Source: Zygnema cylindricum (lineage: Eukaryota; Streptophyta; Zygnematophyceae; Zygnematales; Zygnemataceae). Taken from it: a stretch of 64,000 bases of DNA. Positions 8,624 to 20,202 of this stretch are shown here, one piece after another; the first letter of the stretch is position 1; each line of letters starts with the position of its first letter. The stretch spans positions 175,072-239,071 of the forward strand of contig JBBHKE010000193.1 in the NCBI GenBank assembly GCA_037447655.1, read 5' to 3'. The notes under the pieces were generated by a model. That model saw only the letters and a program-made list of their open reading frames with translations. It ran no database searches and was not told the DNA's origin. The position numbers and the translations under genes are program-made.

Positions 8624-11600
8624 ACCTACCCTAAAGAAGATTGGCTCGCAGCCGCCAGTTTGCCTCGAGACTTTGACGAAAACGCAATTTTTGAAGTTCT
8701 TGATAAATTGACACCGGAAAATTTACGGTAATGAAATTTATAAATTGAGAAATGAAAGAAAGGTGTAACACAGTACGAAAAACAAAACAATACGGCACTC
8801 TGCTGTACTTCACAATGTACAATATACAGTACATTACTATACACTATGATACAATGCAATACAATCCAATACAATACGATTCAATTTGATACAATACAAT
8901 ACAATACAATATGATTCAATTTGATACAATACAATACAACACACGATACAATGCACAATAGAATACTATACAGTATACAAACAATACTGTACAAGACAAT
9001 ACAATACAGCATAATATAATACAATATGATACAATAATATAAAAAACCAAAACCAAAACCAAAACAAAGTTGGTTGATTTGATTTGCCTCCAATATAATG
9101 TGAAATAGATTCGATTCAATTCGATTCAATTTGAATCGATTTCATTTTATTGGGATTCAATTGAATCAATTCGATTCCATTCGATTCAGTTCATTTTTCT
9201 ACCCAAATTTAAAAAAATGTCATATCATCAATGATATATCAAAATAACTCTGTCATTTTAATCAATACAGTTTCAACCATATTATCTGACAGTTTTTGTG
9301 ATTCTATTATTATTTTTTTTTCCTTGATGTCTTCGACAGTCTCGTGTGGTGCTCGAAATTTTTTGAAAGAGAAGCGACAGAAACAGAAAGATGGTATGGC
9401 ACCAAATATAGTGTGGATCATATCGATTCTTCGATCATCGAGGTAAAAGAAAATTCTGTTGTTAGAATTAAATTACACGAAAATTTAAATCGTGAGATGG
9501 TCTTGGTCTTTTCTTTCAATTAATCTTTTATGTGTTTTTTTTTTATGTAACTTTTTTATATCATATAATTGTCCTCAGTGTCTGTGATTTTACTTAAAGT
9601 AAGAAAGAAAAATAAAAATTAGAAGAGGATGAGGATTTTGGAATAATAAACATACAACATTTTTGAATGTTTCTCATGTGAAATCATTAAGTGTTTTTTT
9701 TTCCCAATTTCTTAATCTCATTTTATTTTTTTTATTTTTTTCTGCAGGATATTATACCCTAATTATAGTATTATCCTATTATCCTCTAATGATAGCAAAA
9801 TGTTTGAATTCTAATATACTAATAGTAATAATAGTAATAATAATAATAATAATATAGTATTCTTTTTGTAAGTTATCTTAAATAGTAATAGCTATTGTAT
9901 AATAGGTATTGTAGATTGTTGTGTGTTTTCAACAAAATTGAGAAATTTAAACAATTTTGGGTTTTACCAATGGGATTTTGACACGGGCAGTTCTGGAAAA
10001 ACGGAGGAACCAAAGATGGTTTGGCATTACCGGTGAAAAATGAATTTATTCCACCGATTTTTCACTAAGGGAACCTATTTCTGGGTAGTCTCTGTCTTCT
10101 CTCTCCATTCCCTCTCTATAGTCATTTTTTTTTTATCCAATTCGGAGCTTCTTAAACTTTTTGATTTATTTATTATTATTTATTTATTTATTTATTTTTT
10201 AGGAAAAATACCCAATTATGGTTCATCGGAGCCCTATGACCGATTTGTGGTTCAAATCGGACCCCATTTTCCGTACCCCAAAAGCGGTAATTCAATTAGA
10301 TTTTACGGCCCCCGTGGCCTATTCTTCCCCCGAAACCGCCGTTTTAACTCGAATTTTCACAAAATTATTGGTCGATTATTTGAACGAACATGGTGAGTTT
10401 TTTTTTTTTTTTTCATTTTTTTTTCATTTTTTCAAGGTTTTTTGTTGGCTTTTTTTAATTTTTGGCTTTGATTTTTGGGAGGTTGTCGGCATTGACACGA
10501 ATTTATTTTTAGGGTTTTTTGAGTGTGTGAGTTTCTTAAGGGTGTTTTTTAGGTTTTTTTTTCTTTTCTTTTTTAGTGTATTTTTCCAACCTTTTTTATT
10601 TTTGTTTCTTGTTTCTTGTGCTTTTTTCTTCTTTCTTGTTTTTTGTGCTTTTTTTGAACAAATTGTACAAACTGCTAAAATAAATTATAACGTTCTATTT
10701 CATTATTTTTTTTTCTATTTTAATTTGGTTTGGTTTTATTTGGTTCTTGATTATTTTGGATTTTAATTTTAACTTTTGTTTATTGCCTGAAAAAAATAAT
10801 GCAGCTTATTATGCGGAAATTGCTGGGTTGTCTTATTCCGTCCAATCGACAGCTCTCGGATTTCAGGTATTTTTGCACACTTCTTTTACTTTTTGGCATT
10901 TTTTATTTGTCGTTTTGTTTTTTTGGCATTTTTTTATTTTTTTTTTACTTTTGTTTGTTTTTTGACACATTGTTTTTGTTTTTTTTGGCAATTTTTGTTT
11001 GGGAACTTTTTTTTGTTTGTTAGTTTGGATCCGCAACTTTTTTTTGTTTGGCGTTTTCATTTTATTCATTTTTTTCTTTTTTGGCGCCCCCGTTTTTTTT
11101 TTTTTTAACACTTGTTTTATCGTGGGGAGGAGGTAATCTACATATGTTTTACATTATGTTCAGTTTTTTAATTTTAACGTTTATTAAAATTGTTGCGTGT
11201 TTTTTTTTTTTTTACGATTTATTATCATCTTTCTGCGGAAGTTTTTTTTTTTTCTTTTTTTTTTTATAAGCATATTCTCGGCGTTATTTTATGATTTTTA
11301 CTTTTTTTTTTTTGGCATTTCTTTACTAGTCTATTCTTTTTATTATTATTGTTTTTTTTTGTTTTTTTTTTTGTTCTATTCTCATTTTTTTTTTATTTTC
11401 CTTTTTCCTTTCCTCTCTCCCTTTTTTTTTTGTTTTCCTTATTTGCTTTTTTAGGTTTCTGTATCTGGATACAATCATAAAATATTTGTACTTGCGGCTA
11501 AAATTATCGAAAAAAATGGTAAATTTTGAAGTCCAAGAGGACCGTTTCAAAGATATTAAGGTAAAAAAAAAAGCTGATTCTTTCTCGTTTTCTCTCTCTC

Positions 11601-14600
11601 CCTTCCGCTCCCCCTTTTTTTCCTTAGCTTTATGGGAGATTCGGGATTTTTATTTTGTTCAACAGTTACTATCTCATATGTCCATAATAAGATTTTTTTT
11701 TGAGTCAGTTTTCCCTTTTTTCATTTCTTTGTTTTTTTTTTTTTTATATCTATATTTTATCTCTTTTTTTTTTGAAGTCACCAGATTTGAAAAAAAAAAA
11801 AAAAAAATAATCGAAGTTTCTTACGAGAATATTCCAGAAATACTAGAATACCATTTGTTTTCCATATTCGGTAGTAATATCACAGGAGTAATTTTTTTAT
11901 TATTTTTTTTTTGCTTGTGGATGGAAAATACAAAAAAGATTATTTATGCTTGAACAATAGCTTAAATATAAAGAATGGGGCTGGGAGCTTCTGAAAGAAA
12001 AAAAAGCCGAAGTAAAAAATCTCAAGAAGTTTCCTAATACTTCGTTTCTCTCGTTTATCGGTCGATCAAATTGAATGATTTCCGAAACAACCGTTTCATC
12101 AAAAGTAAATTGAAAGAAATTGTAAGTTAAATCGAGAATTGAAAGATGTTGTTAGTTCAATCGAGAATTGAAAGCCATTGAAAGCTAAATCGAGAATTGA
12201 AAGATATCGTAAGTTAAATCGAGGATTGAGAGACGTCGCAAGTTAAATCGGGAATTGAAAGATCTCGTAAATTGAGAAGTCGTAAAATGAGAATTGAAAG
12301 ACATCGTAAGTTAAATCGAGAATTGAAAGACATCCTAAGTTAAATCGGGAATTGAAAGACATTGTAAGTTAAATTGAGAATTGAAAAGTATTGTGAGTTC
12401 AATCAAGAATTGAAAGACATTGTGAGTTCAATCGAGAACTGAAAGATAACGTTAGTTCAATTGAGAATCGATAGATTTCGTGAGTTCAGTCGAGAATTGA
12501 AAAACATTGTTAGTTCAAAGAATTGAAAGAGATCGTTAGTTCATTCGAACATAACTTAACAATATTGTTCTTCGGTACAATTTACATGTACCTTTGGTAC
12601 AAAACAAAATAATTATGTAACGAGTTTACCACTATGTTGCTGGCCCGCAAAAGGACGAAACCTTTTTTATATATGAAAGTATTTTGATCTCTTTTGTTAC
12701 CTCTTGTTTTTTCCCTTTCTTTATCCTCTTTTTTGGTGCTCTTGGAATGTTTTTTGGGTTTTCCTAGTTGCTGTCGATTTTCCTTTCGGGTTATTGTTTT
12801 TTTTTTTTTTTTAATGTACATAGCAACATCTTACCCACTTGTTTTTGCTGCTAGAACACAATTATTCTTCTTTTGTTTCTTCTTTAGAAACCTTATTCAA
12901 CTATGATAAAGTCTCTCCTTCCCAGACATCAGTTATATCAATAAAATTTTCTGAGATTTTTTTAATGTGTGATTTTTTTGTGGGGGATGGTTTTCGAACA
13001 TATTAACATTTTGATGTTTTAACGTTTTAACATTTTCGCTTTTCAAACTAAAACATTTTAGCTTCTAAAACATTTTAACGGTTCAACATTTTAACATTTT
13101 ACCGTTGTTTCCCAAAACCTTCTCCAATCGAAACCGTTTTGTGCGACTTTCTCTGTTCTAAACCGACGTTTCTTGACCACTCTTTTGAAATTTATCATCT
13201 TTTTTTCTTTCATTTCTTAACTTTTCTGTTTGCTCTTTTTTTTCCTTTTCCTTTTTTATGAATAGGAAAAAACCCAAAAAGATTTTTTGAATTTCCAATA
13301 CGAACAGCCCTACCAACAGGCTCTCTATGCGGCCTCCGTTCTGTTGGAGTTAACAACGGTAACTCGATCTGGATCTGATCTGGTCTGAGTGATCTGAAAT
13401 CCGGCACGCAGCGCATCAACGGCACCCGATCTGGGATTACTGATCCGATTCCTCTTTGTCTCCATTTCTTCCTTCTTCTAATTTTGGAATGAAGTCTAAT
13501 AGTGAATGGATTTATGTTATATTTATATGTTTTGTGATTTGTTTATGTTAATTAGCCACATGGGATATTAGCCACAATATTTATAAGAATTTATGTTTAT
13601 TGATTTTTTGTTTTTTTGTTTTTGTTTTATGGTTTTTTTGGGGATTTTTCAGGCAACCTTACCGCAGAAGAAGCCGTGGATTTCGTAAAAAAAACCGAAA
13701 ATACATTATCTGAAGGACCTTTGATTAAATCAAAACCCCTTTTTTCGAGTCAAAGGGGCGAGAAAAGAATTGTGAAACTGAAACCAGGAGAATCTTGGAT
13801 TTATCCAACCCTTGGATTTAACCCAAACGACGGAAATTCTTCACTTTTGTTTTATTTGCAGGTATACTTTTTATCACAGACTCATGTTTTTGGTAGTTTT
13901 TTGTATCAAATATCGTATGTTTATGGTATTCAAATGTATAGACATTATATAAATATAATTATGTAATAATATACATTTATATGTATTTATAAATATGTAC
14001 CTCCCTCCGGAGGGAGAGAGGGAGATCGAGAAAAACATTACCGTTACTACAAACCTGGACTAAGTAACTAAAACTTTGAGGAAATAAAATACGCCCGTGT
14101 TCTATTTTTTAATATTTGATCTCCAAAACTCGTCGGAAAACCGAACCACAACAACACACTCAAACAACCCCACATAAAATCCCAAAAAACTGAAACTATC
14201 ATCCTTTTCAGCATCATAGTGAAGGCGTTTCCTGTGATTGGTCTTCTGTCTTTGTTGGTTCCTAACACCCTCCTCCTAAGAATTGAGTCCAAACTGAAAT
14301 AATGACTGTATATAACTATATGAAATAATAGCAGCTGTTACCATGACTGACAGAATACAGTGTGAAGAATGTAAAAGGAAGACCGAGAGACCCTTAAAAA
14401 GGTCTTATTTCAAGTTCGCTGCGTACTAGGAAGATTCCTTTCTTTCAAACCGCCTGCTATTTCTATATATCCCAATGGAGAGACTAATTTGAGCAATTTA
14501 AGTTCCCTTTTAAGCACTTATGAGGAGAAAAAACAAGAACATTGAAAGAATAGCGCCGCTCTTGAGATATCCCAGGCGTGTGGCTTTATATTTAAGGTCG

Positions 14601-17600
14601 CCAATATATAAATGTTATATGTTGCCAATAGCTGGAAGTCAAAGTTACATAATCTTCATGACGTCATTCAGAAAATATTTTTACGATTCTTCTCGAACTC
14701 CCCCTGCATTTGACTAATGGCAAAGACTAAATACCACGGCTCATGAAGTGGCAAAATACTGTAGTAGTATTTATAGTATATTGCTGTAGTATATTGCTAT
14801 AGTATATTGCTTTAGTATATTGCTATAGTATATTGCTGTAGTATATTGCTACAGTATATTGCTTTAGTATATTGCTGCAGAATATTGCTACAGTATATTG
14901 CTACAGTATATTGCTACAGTATATTGCTACAGTATATTGCTACAGTATATTGCTACAGTATATTGCTACAGTATATTGCTATAGTATATTGCTTTAGTAT
15001 ATTGCTATAGTATATTGCTACAGTATATTGCTACAGTATATTGCTTTAGTATATTCCTACAGTATATCGCTATAGTGTATTGCTATAGTATATTGCTGTA
15101 GTATATTGCTATAGTATATTGCTACTGTATATTGCTATAGCATATTGCTTGTAGGCTTAACGGGCTCTAAGAGCCACACCCATAAAAAAACACACCTCCC
15201 CTCCCTTCCCTTCCCTTCTCTCTTTTCTCTCCTTTCGTTTCCTTTTTTTTTATCTCTCCCTTTCCCAGGTTGCCCAGGACTCCCCCCACACTAATTCTCT
15301 CTCCCAGCTCTTAGTCCAAACCGCCACAAGGGATGCCTTCCACCAGCTGAGGACGGTGGAGCAGCTGGGATATATAGTGTTCCTCATTCCCAGGTGGGAT
15401 GGAGGGAGAGGGGGAAGTGGGGGGTAGAGGGAGAGAGGGCGGGGGTACAGGGAGACTGTGGAGCAGCTGGGATACATAGTGTTTCTGGTTCTCAGGAGAG
15501 GGAGAGGGTGAGAGAGAGGTGGAGATGGAGAGGGATATATGCTAGATATTTTCTGTTTTGACGTTTATCACATGACTTTTTGTCTTATTTGGGCAGAAAT
15601 GACGCTGGAGTTCAAGGCATTCAATGCATAATTCAGTCCAATGTGAAGGTAAGTCTTATTTATTTAAATTTGTTTTGTTGTTGGTATTCATTTGGTTTTA
15701 AAACCATACTTAGTGGTGAAAAGTATCGAGGACAATTCTCCGATATTTGATACGAGGTTTTGGAAAAGATTCTTTTGTCTTTTTAAGTTTACCATCGATA
15801 CACGATACTTCACCAGAACTGTAAATCACCATTAGCGTTGATAATACTGATCTGATTCTGGATTTTTCCGGCCTTTCAACACAAAATAGTATTTAATAAT
15901 ACGAATTGTTTTGTCCTTAATTCTATTTTTTTTATTGCGTTTCACAATCGTCCACTCCATTTGGATCGGAAATAGAATTATCAAAACTAAAACAGTCTCT
16001 GTTTTGATTACTATTTGGTAACTTTATCATTGGTTCACAGTGTACATTGTTTATATCTATTATACCATGAATCGCTATTAGCCTTAATAACACTTATACT
16101 GTCCCTGTAATAAAAAATAGTGTTTTTTATGCTAGTTTTATTCTTTAAGCTTTATTCTTTTAGTGGTTCTCAATCGTCCACGCCATTTAGAGCGGGAATA
16201 GAATTATTATTTTAACATTCCTCGTTCTATTTGTTTCTTAACTCTAATAGCTATTCACGGTGTAATGTTTAAAAAAAATAAAAGAATTTCCAATCAAGTG
16301 TCGGTCAGAATTTGGCATCTCTCTGTTTTATTTTTACATACTAACTTCCGAAATTTTATCGGTCAATTCACCTCTTCGATGTTTCGATATATTGATATCG
16401 CGATACATCGTTTTCTTATTCGATCCATTTACTATTCTACATCGTGAATCGCTATTAGTGTTGATAACACTAATTTGGGGCTGGTTTATTTTGCATTCTG
16501 ACCTCAAATTAACATGAATAACACTTATTATTGTTTTCTTAACACTAATAAACGGTCTAAAAGCATTCACGTCATTTAGAACTGAATTAGGAATTAGTAA
16601 CTTTAATAGAAACACCACACTTATAATTTTCTTCACTCTAGTAGTAATTCTAATAGTGGTGTAGTTAAATATTATCACGGCACTAAAGGAAAAAAGGAGA
16701 AAAAAGGGGAAAAAGGAGAAAAAAGGAGAATCAGTTCTTTTCTTCTCTCTGTTTTTGTTTTCTTTTTTCCTTTTTTTTTAATGGGGTAATAAAATGTTTT
16801 TTTTTTTACAGCACGCGGGTGTTTTGGAAAATCGAGTCGAATCGTTTTTGGCAAATTTTGCAAAAAAATTGGAAGCGATGACCGAGGAGGAATTTCAGGT
16901 CAGCCTCAAAAGAAAAAAACCCATTTTTTTTTAGCTGCCCGAAATATGGTGTCAAAGACTTTTTAAAACCTTCGAAGCTCACGATAAGAATGAACATTTC
17001 TTATTATAAGGATTTTCTTACCATAAAAAATCTTAAAAACCTAAAAAACCTAAAAAACCTTTAAATGAACCTGAAACCCTGAAAAAAAATTGTCTTTTTC
17101 TTCAATTATTTCTGGAAAATTGGGATTTTTACAGATGCATGTAGACGCCTTAATATCACAAAAAGAAGAAAAACATAAAAATTTGACGGAAGAAGCGAGA
17201 TTTTATTGGAGGGAAATCGACGACGGAACTCTTTTATTCAATCGAGTGTCAGTCGAGGTAAATATTTTTTTAAGACCAATATTAAGGTTTTTAAAAGCTT
17301 TTTTGAAACAGTTTTTTTTATGTTTTCTACGGAATTTTGCGGGTTTTTGAGAGTTTCATTAAGAGTTCTGTTTTTTTTTTTTTTTATCAACATTTTTTAG
17401 TTCGTTGCTGACATATTTTTGGTGTTTACTTCATATGTTTGTTGTTGTGTGTATGTATTTTTTTTTCTTTTTTCGTTTTACTTTTTTCTTTTTTGTTTAT
17501 TTTTTTCTCCAATTGCACATTTTGTTTTGGTTGTTTTTTGACATCTTTTTTGGTGTGTTTTTTTCCTGACATTCTTATTTAGTGTTGATTTTTTATTTTG

Positions 17601-18162
17601 CTTTCGATTGTGTTTCTTTTGTTTATTGACATTCCCTTTTTTTGCACTTTCCTTTTTTACCTTCATTTCCTTTTTTTCCTTTAAATTCTTCCCCCTCTTT
17701 TTTTTTTATCCTTTCTTTCCTTTTTTTTCCTTTCCCTTTTTTTTCCTTTCCCTTTTTTTTTTTTTGAACTAATGTTTTTTGTGACCACCGATGTGACAGG
17801 TGTCGGCTTTACGGAAACTCTCTCTCTCCGATTTGAAACAGTTCTATGATCAGTTTGTCCGTTACGGAGGACAGTTCCGTTCCAAACTCAGTTCTCAAAT
17901 TTACGGAGGACCTTTCGCCGAAATTGTCCAAAAACTAAAATCTGAAAAAATAAAAAAAGGAGAAAAAGACGACGTTAAAACGGTCGAAAAAGAAAATTTA
18001 ATCTCGGAAAATGGCGAAATTTTGGACGAAAAAACGCAAAACGATTCTTCGGATAACGATAATCTTTTAAATTTTGGAGAAGTTATTAAAGATCCGTACA
18101 GTTTTAAATGTTCTCAATTGTTATTCGGATCTCTTCGAGGTCGTCCTCTTTCGAATTTGTGA
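8624..18162 (+). CDS. IDE: Insulin-degrading-enzyme-like M16 metalloprotease, C-terminal half, frame-broken
   Basis: Exons read at 8624-8727, 9340-9442, 9991-10084, 10203-10392, 10805-10866, 11455-11560, 13266-13358, 13653-13861, 15269-15393, 15597-15648, 16812-16898, 17135-17257 and 17800-18162 (TGA). Together they match insulysin from roughly its middle to the end: LDKLTPENLR, RWYGTKYSVD, LPVKNEFIP, DLWFKSD, YYAEIAGLSYSVQ, QLRTVEQLGYIVF and RFYWREIDD. Insulysins cleave short peptides in a two-half clamshell. The zinc-binding HxxEH lies in the N-terminal half, absent here, probably lost at the gap. Reading requires about one extra base near 10053, another at the 10084/10203 junction, and one fewer A in the A7 run at 11510-11516. 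The exon of about 38 residues expected between 13358 and 13653 is not found. It is either a pseudogene or a flawed assembly. Confidence 0.85.
8830..9200. repeat. Degenerate ACAAT/GATTCAATT microsatellites in protease intron
   Basis: 8830-9030 is an imperfect acaat pentamer tract, followed by aaccaaaacc repeats near 9045 and a tcaattcgattcaat tract at about 9108-9200. All lie within the intron between the exons at 8624 and 9340. Confidence 0.8.
12108..12545. repeat. 29-bp minisatellite in protease intron
   Basis: About fourteen imperfect copies of a unit like aattgaaagat..gt.agttaaatcgag lie head to tail in the intron between the exons at 11455 and 13266. Confidence 0.9.
14757..15150. repeat. 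13-bp minisatellite AGTATATTGCTAC in protease intron
   Basis: About 30 copies of a 13-bp unit lie in tandem, most differing only at the last few bases (tac, tat, tgt, ttt). They sit just upstream of the exon at 15269. Confidence 0.95.
15451..15495 (+). pseudogene. Duplicate of the 3' end of the protease exon at 15269-15393
   Basis: The segment follows a good acceptor (tacag, ending 15450) and repeats the end of the upstream exon: TVEQLGYIVFL in both. It is 45 nt long, enters and leaves in phase 2 as the parent does, and would insert 15 residues in frame. Four of the six differences from the parent are at third codon positions. The donor is GA instead of GT, so normal splicing should skip it. 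Confidence 0.6.
15818..16665. mobile_element. Array of three related MITEs inside a protease intron
   Basis: Copies run at about 15818-16045, 16065-16266 and 16436-16665. Each begins like CGTGAATCGCTATTAG and ends with its inverse (for example CTAATAGCTATTCACGG). The first two share a tcgtccac.ccattt block. They sit between the exons at 15597 and 16812. Confidence 0.65.
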
Positions 18163-20202
18163 GGGGAATTTTTGAAATGGAAACATTTATAACTTTTTTT
18201 TTGGTTATGTTGTTTTTTAAAGCAGATATTTTATACATTGTTTTGTTTTTTTCTGTTTTTTTTTTTTGTTTTTTTTTTAATTGAATTTTTTTGTTTTAAA
18301 AAAAAAAAAAAAAAAAAAATTGTGTTATCCAAAAGTTATTAAGTGTTGGAAAATTTTAAGTGGAAAGAAGTGAAATTTTGAGAAAAGTTTTGAAATGTTT
18401 GTTTGTGTTTCATAAAAACTAATTCCTTGAGGTAAATATGTGCAAATTTTTTTTTTTAAGTTTTTATGTTTTGTATTTCTTCTCTTTTTTTTTTTTGGTC
18501 CTTTGAAAAATCAATTCTACATTTATTTTGTAATTTTTTCTCTTTTTTTTTTTATTCCTTTTTCTATTTGTAAAATCTTTTATGCATACATAGCATACGG
18601 ACATACAGAATATGATGTGTATTTAGTTAAGTTAATAATCTATAAATTATTTAACAATATATTATATAACATTGTATTGTATTATATTATATTTTATTAT
18701 ATCATATTACATTATATTATATTATATCATATTATATTATATTATATAACATGTTAATCCTAAAAATATGTCATATAGTCAAAAGTCATGTGTAGTCATG
18801 CATCGAAGTCTTAAAAAAAAATTGTTTGTTGGCCTTTCCCTTTTTTTTGTTTTTTTTTCTTTTTTTGTAATTTGGTTTTTTTAACGTTTTTGGAATTTAA
18901 TTAAACTTGTTTTTTGTTTTATTATGCTTAGACCTAAAATGGCATAAAATAAAATAAAAACAAAATAAGATGAAGCGAAATATGAAAGATTTACTTTTTT
19001 TTAACATTTTTCTTTTTCTTCAGTCCTGAACCGAAATCGTCGATCTGTTGATTTTTGTGATTTTTCTAAAAGACGTAAACGTACAATGATTTGAATTATA
19101 GTTAATATATAAGGACGTTTGAATGAAAAAATATATATTTCCCGTCCGAAATGATGTGTCGTGAACCGCGAAAAAAAAAATGGTAAGGAAAAAAACAACT
19201 AGTGGTTAATAATGTTGTTTTGTTTTCAGAGGAAAAAAAAAATGGGAAGAAATTAGTGTTATTGGAACTAAAAGGGCATTACGGTTTACCCATATTTTTC
19301 AATTTAACAATTTTTTTAACTACGAATTTTTTTTTCATTCATGAATATATCCAATTCTTACAAATTCTCGTCCAATTTCATTTGCAAGTTGAGAAAAATC
19401 GAAAGAGAAAACTGCAATGTTTTTTGTCACTATCGTTAATTTAAAATTCGTTTAATTACATTTCACTTTTTATTTATGTTTTTTTTTTTAAGACGTTGAA
19501 ATTCAGTTTTTTATGTTAAATTTAAATGGCTTTTTAAAACCTTAGTATTTTATCGAAATATATAATCCACAAAAATGTCTAAAACCTACAAAGGAAAGAA
19601 GAGGACACTAATCCCGTAAAAAAATGGAGGGAAAGAAACGTTTTTTTTTTTTTTTTTTTCCGTGTCTAATAGGTTCATTAAGAGGTTTCAAGCCCAGTAA
19701 ATGCCTAAATGGGGGGAAATTATAATTGTAAAAAATATATTTATATAAAAACGTAAATATCGAACCACTTGATTTTTTAATGGAGGGAGGAAAGTTAACA
19801 ATATATACTTGATTCCAAGGTAAATTTAATTAAAAAATAAAAACAAATAAAATAAATAAATTATACAATAAAATTGGTTTCCCGTGTACTTAAGGTTTTA
19901 AGGTTTTAGTTTTTAATCCCAACCAAAAAGAAAAACCAGACAAAAACGGTAGGAACCGCAAAACTATTTACGACTCTTTTTTAAAATTTAAAATCTATTT
20001 GCTTTCTATAACAAATAGACAAAAGTTGTATTCAAAAAATAATCGCAAAAAACTCTCGTCAATAATTGAGACGTGCTTCGACATATCGGCAGTTGAACTA
20101 ATTACTAATTACTAATAAATTCAAAACGGATATACGATTAAACAAATAAATCAATAAACGGTTAAAAATTTTATGCATCGTCGTTTTCACCCTTCGAATT
20201 TT
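18163..20202. other. Convergent 3' spacer between protease and hydrolase genes
   Basis: The spacer is AT-rich with T and A homopolymers and an (ATTAT)n tract at about 18640-18752. I see no coding exon. It should contain both 3' untranslated regions. Confidence 0.7.

Noticed and set aside
10040-11953. Phe-rich open frames in the protease region
   Set aside because: They are T-rich intron readthrough; only the short exon parts match the protease family.
14757-15150. CRISPR-like or origin-like regular repeats
   Set aside because: Units are contiguous 13-mers without spacers, in a eukaryotic intron. It is a minisatellite.
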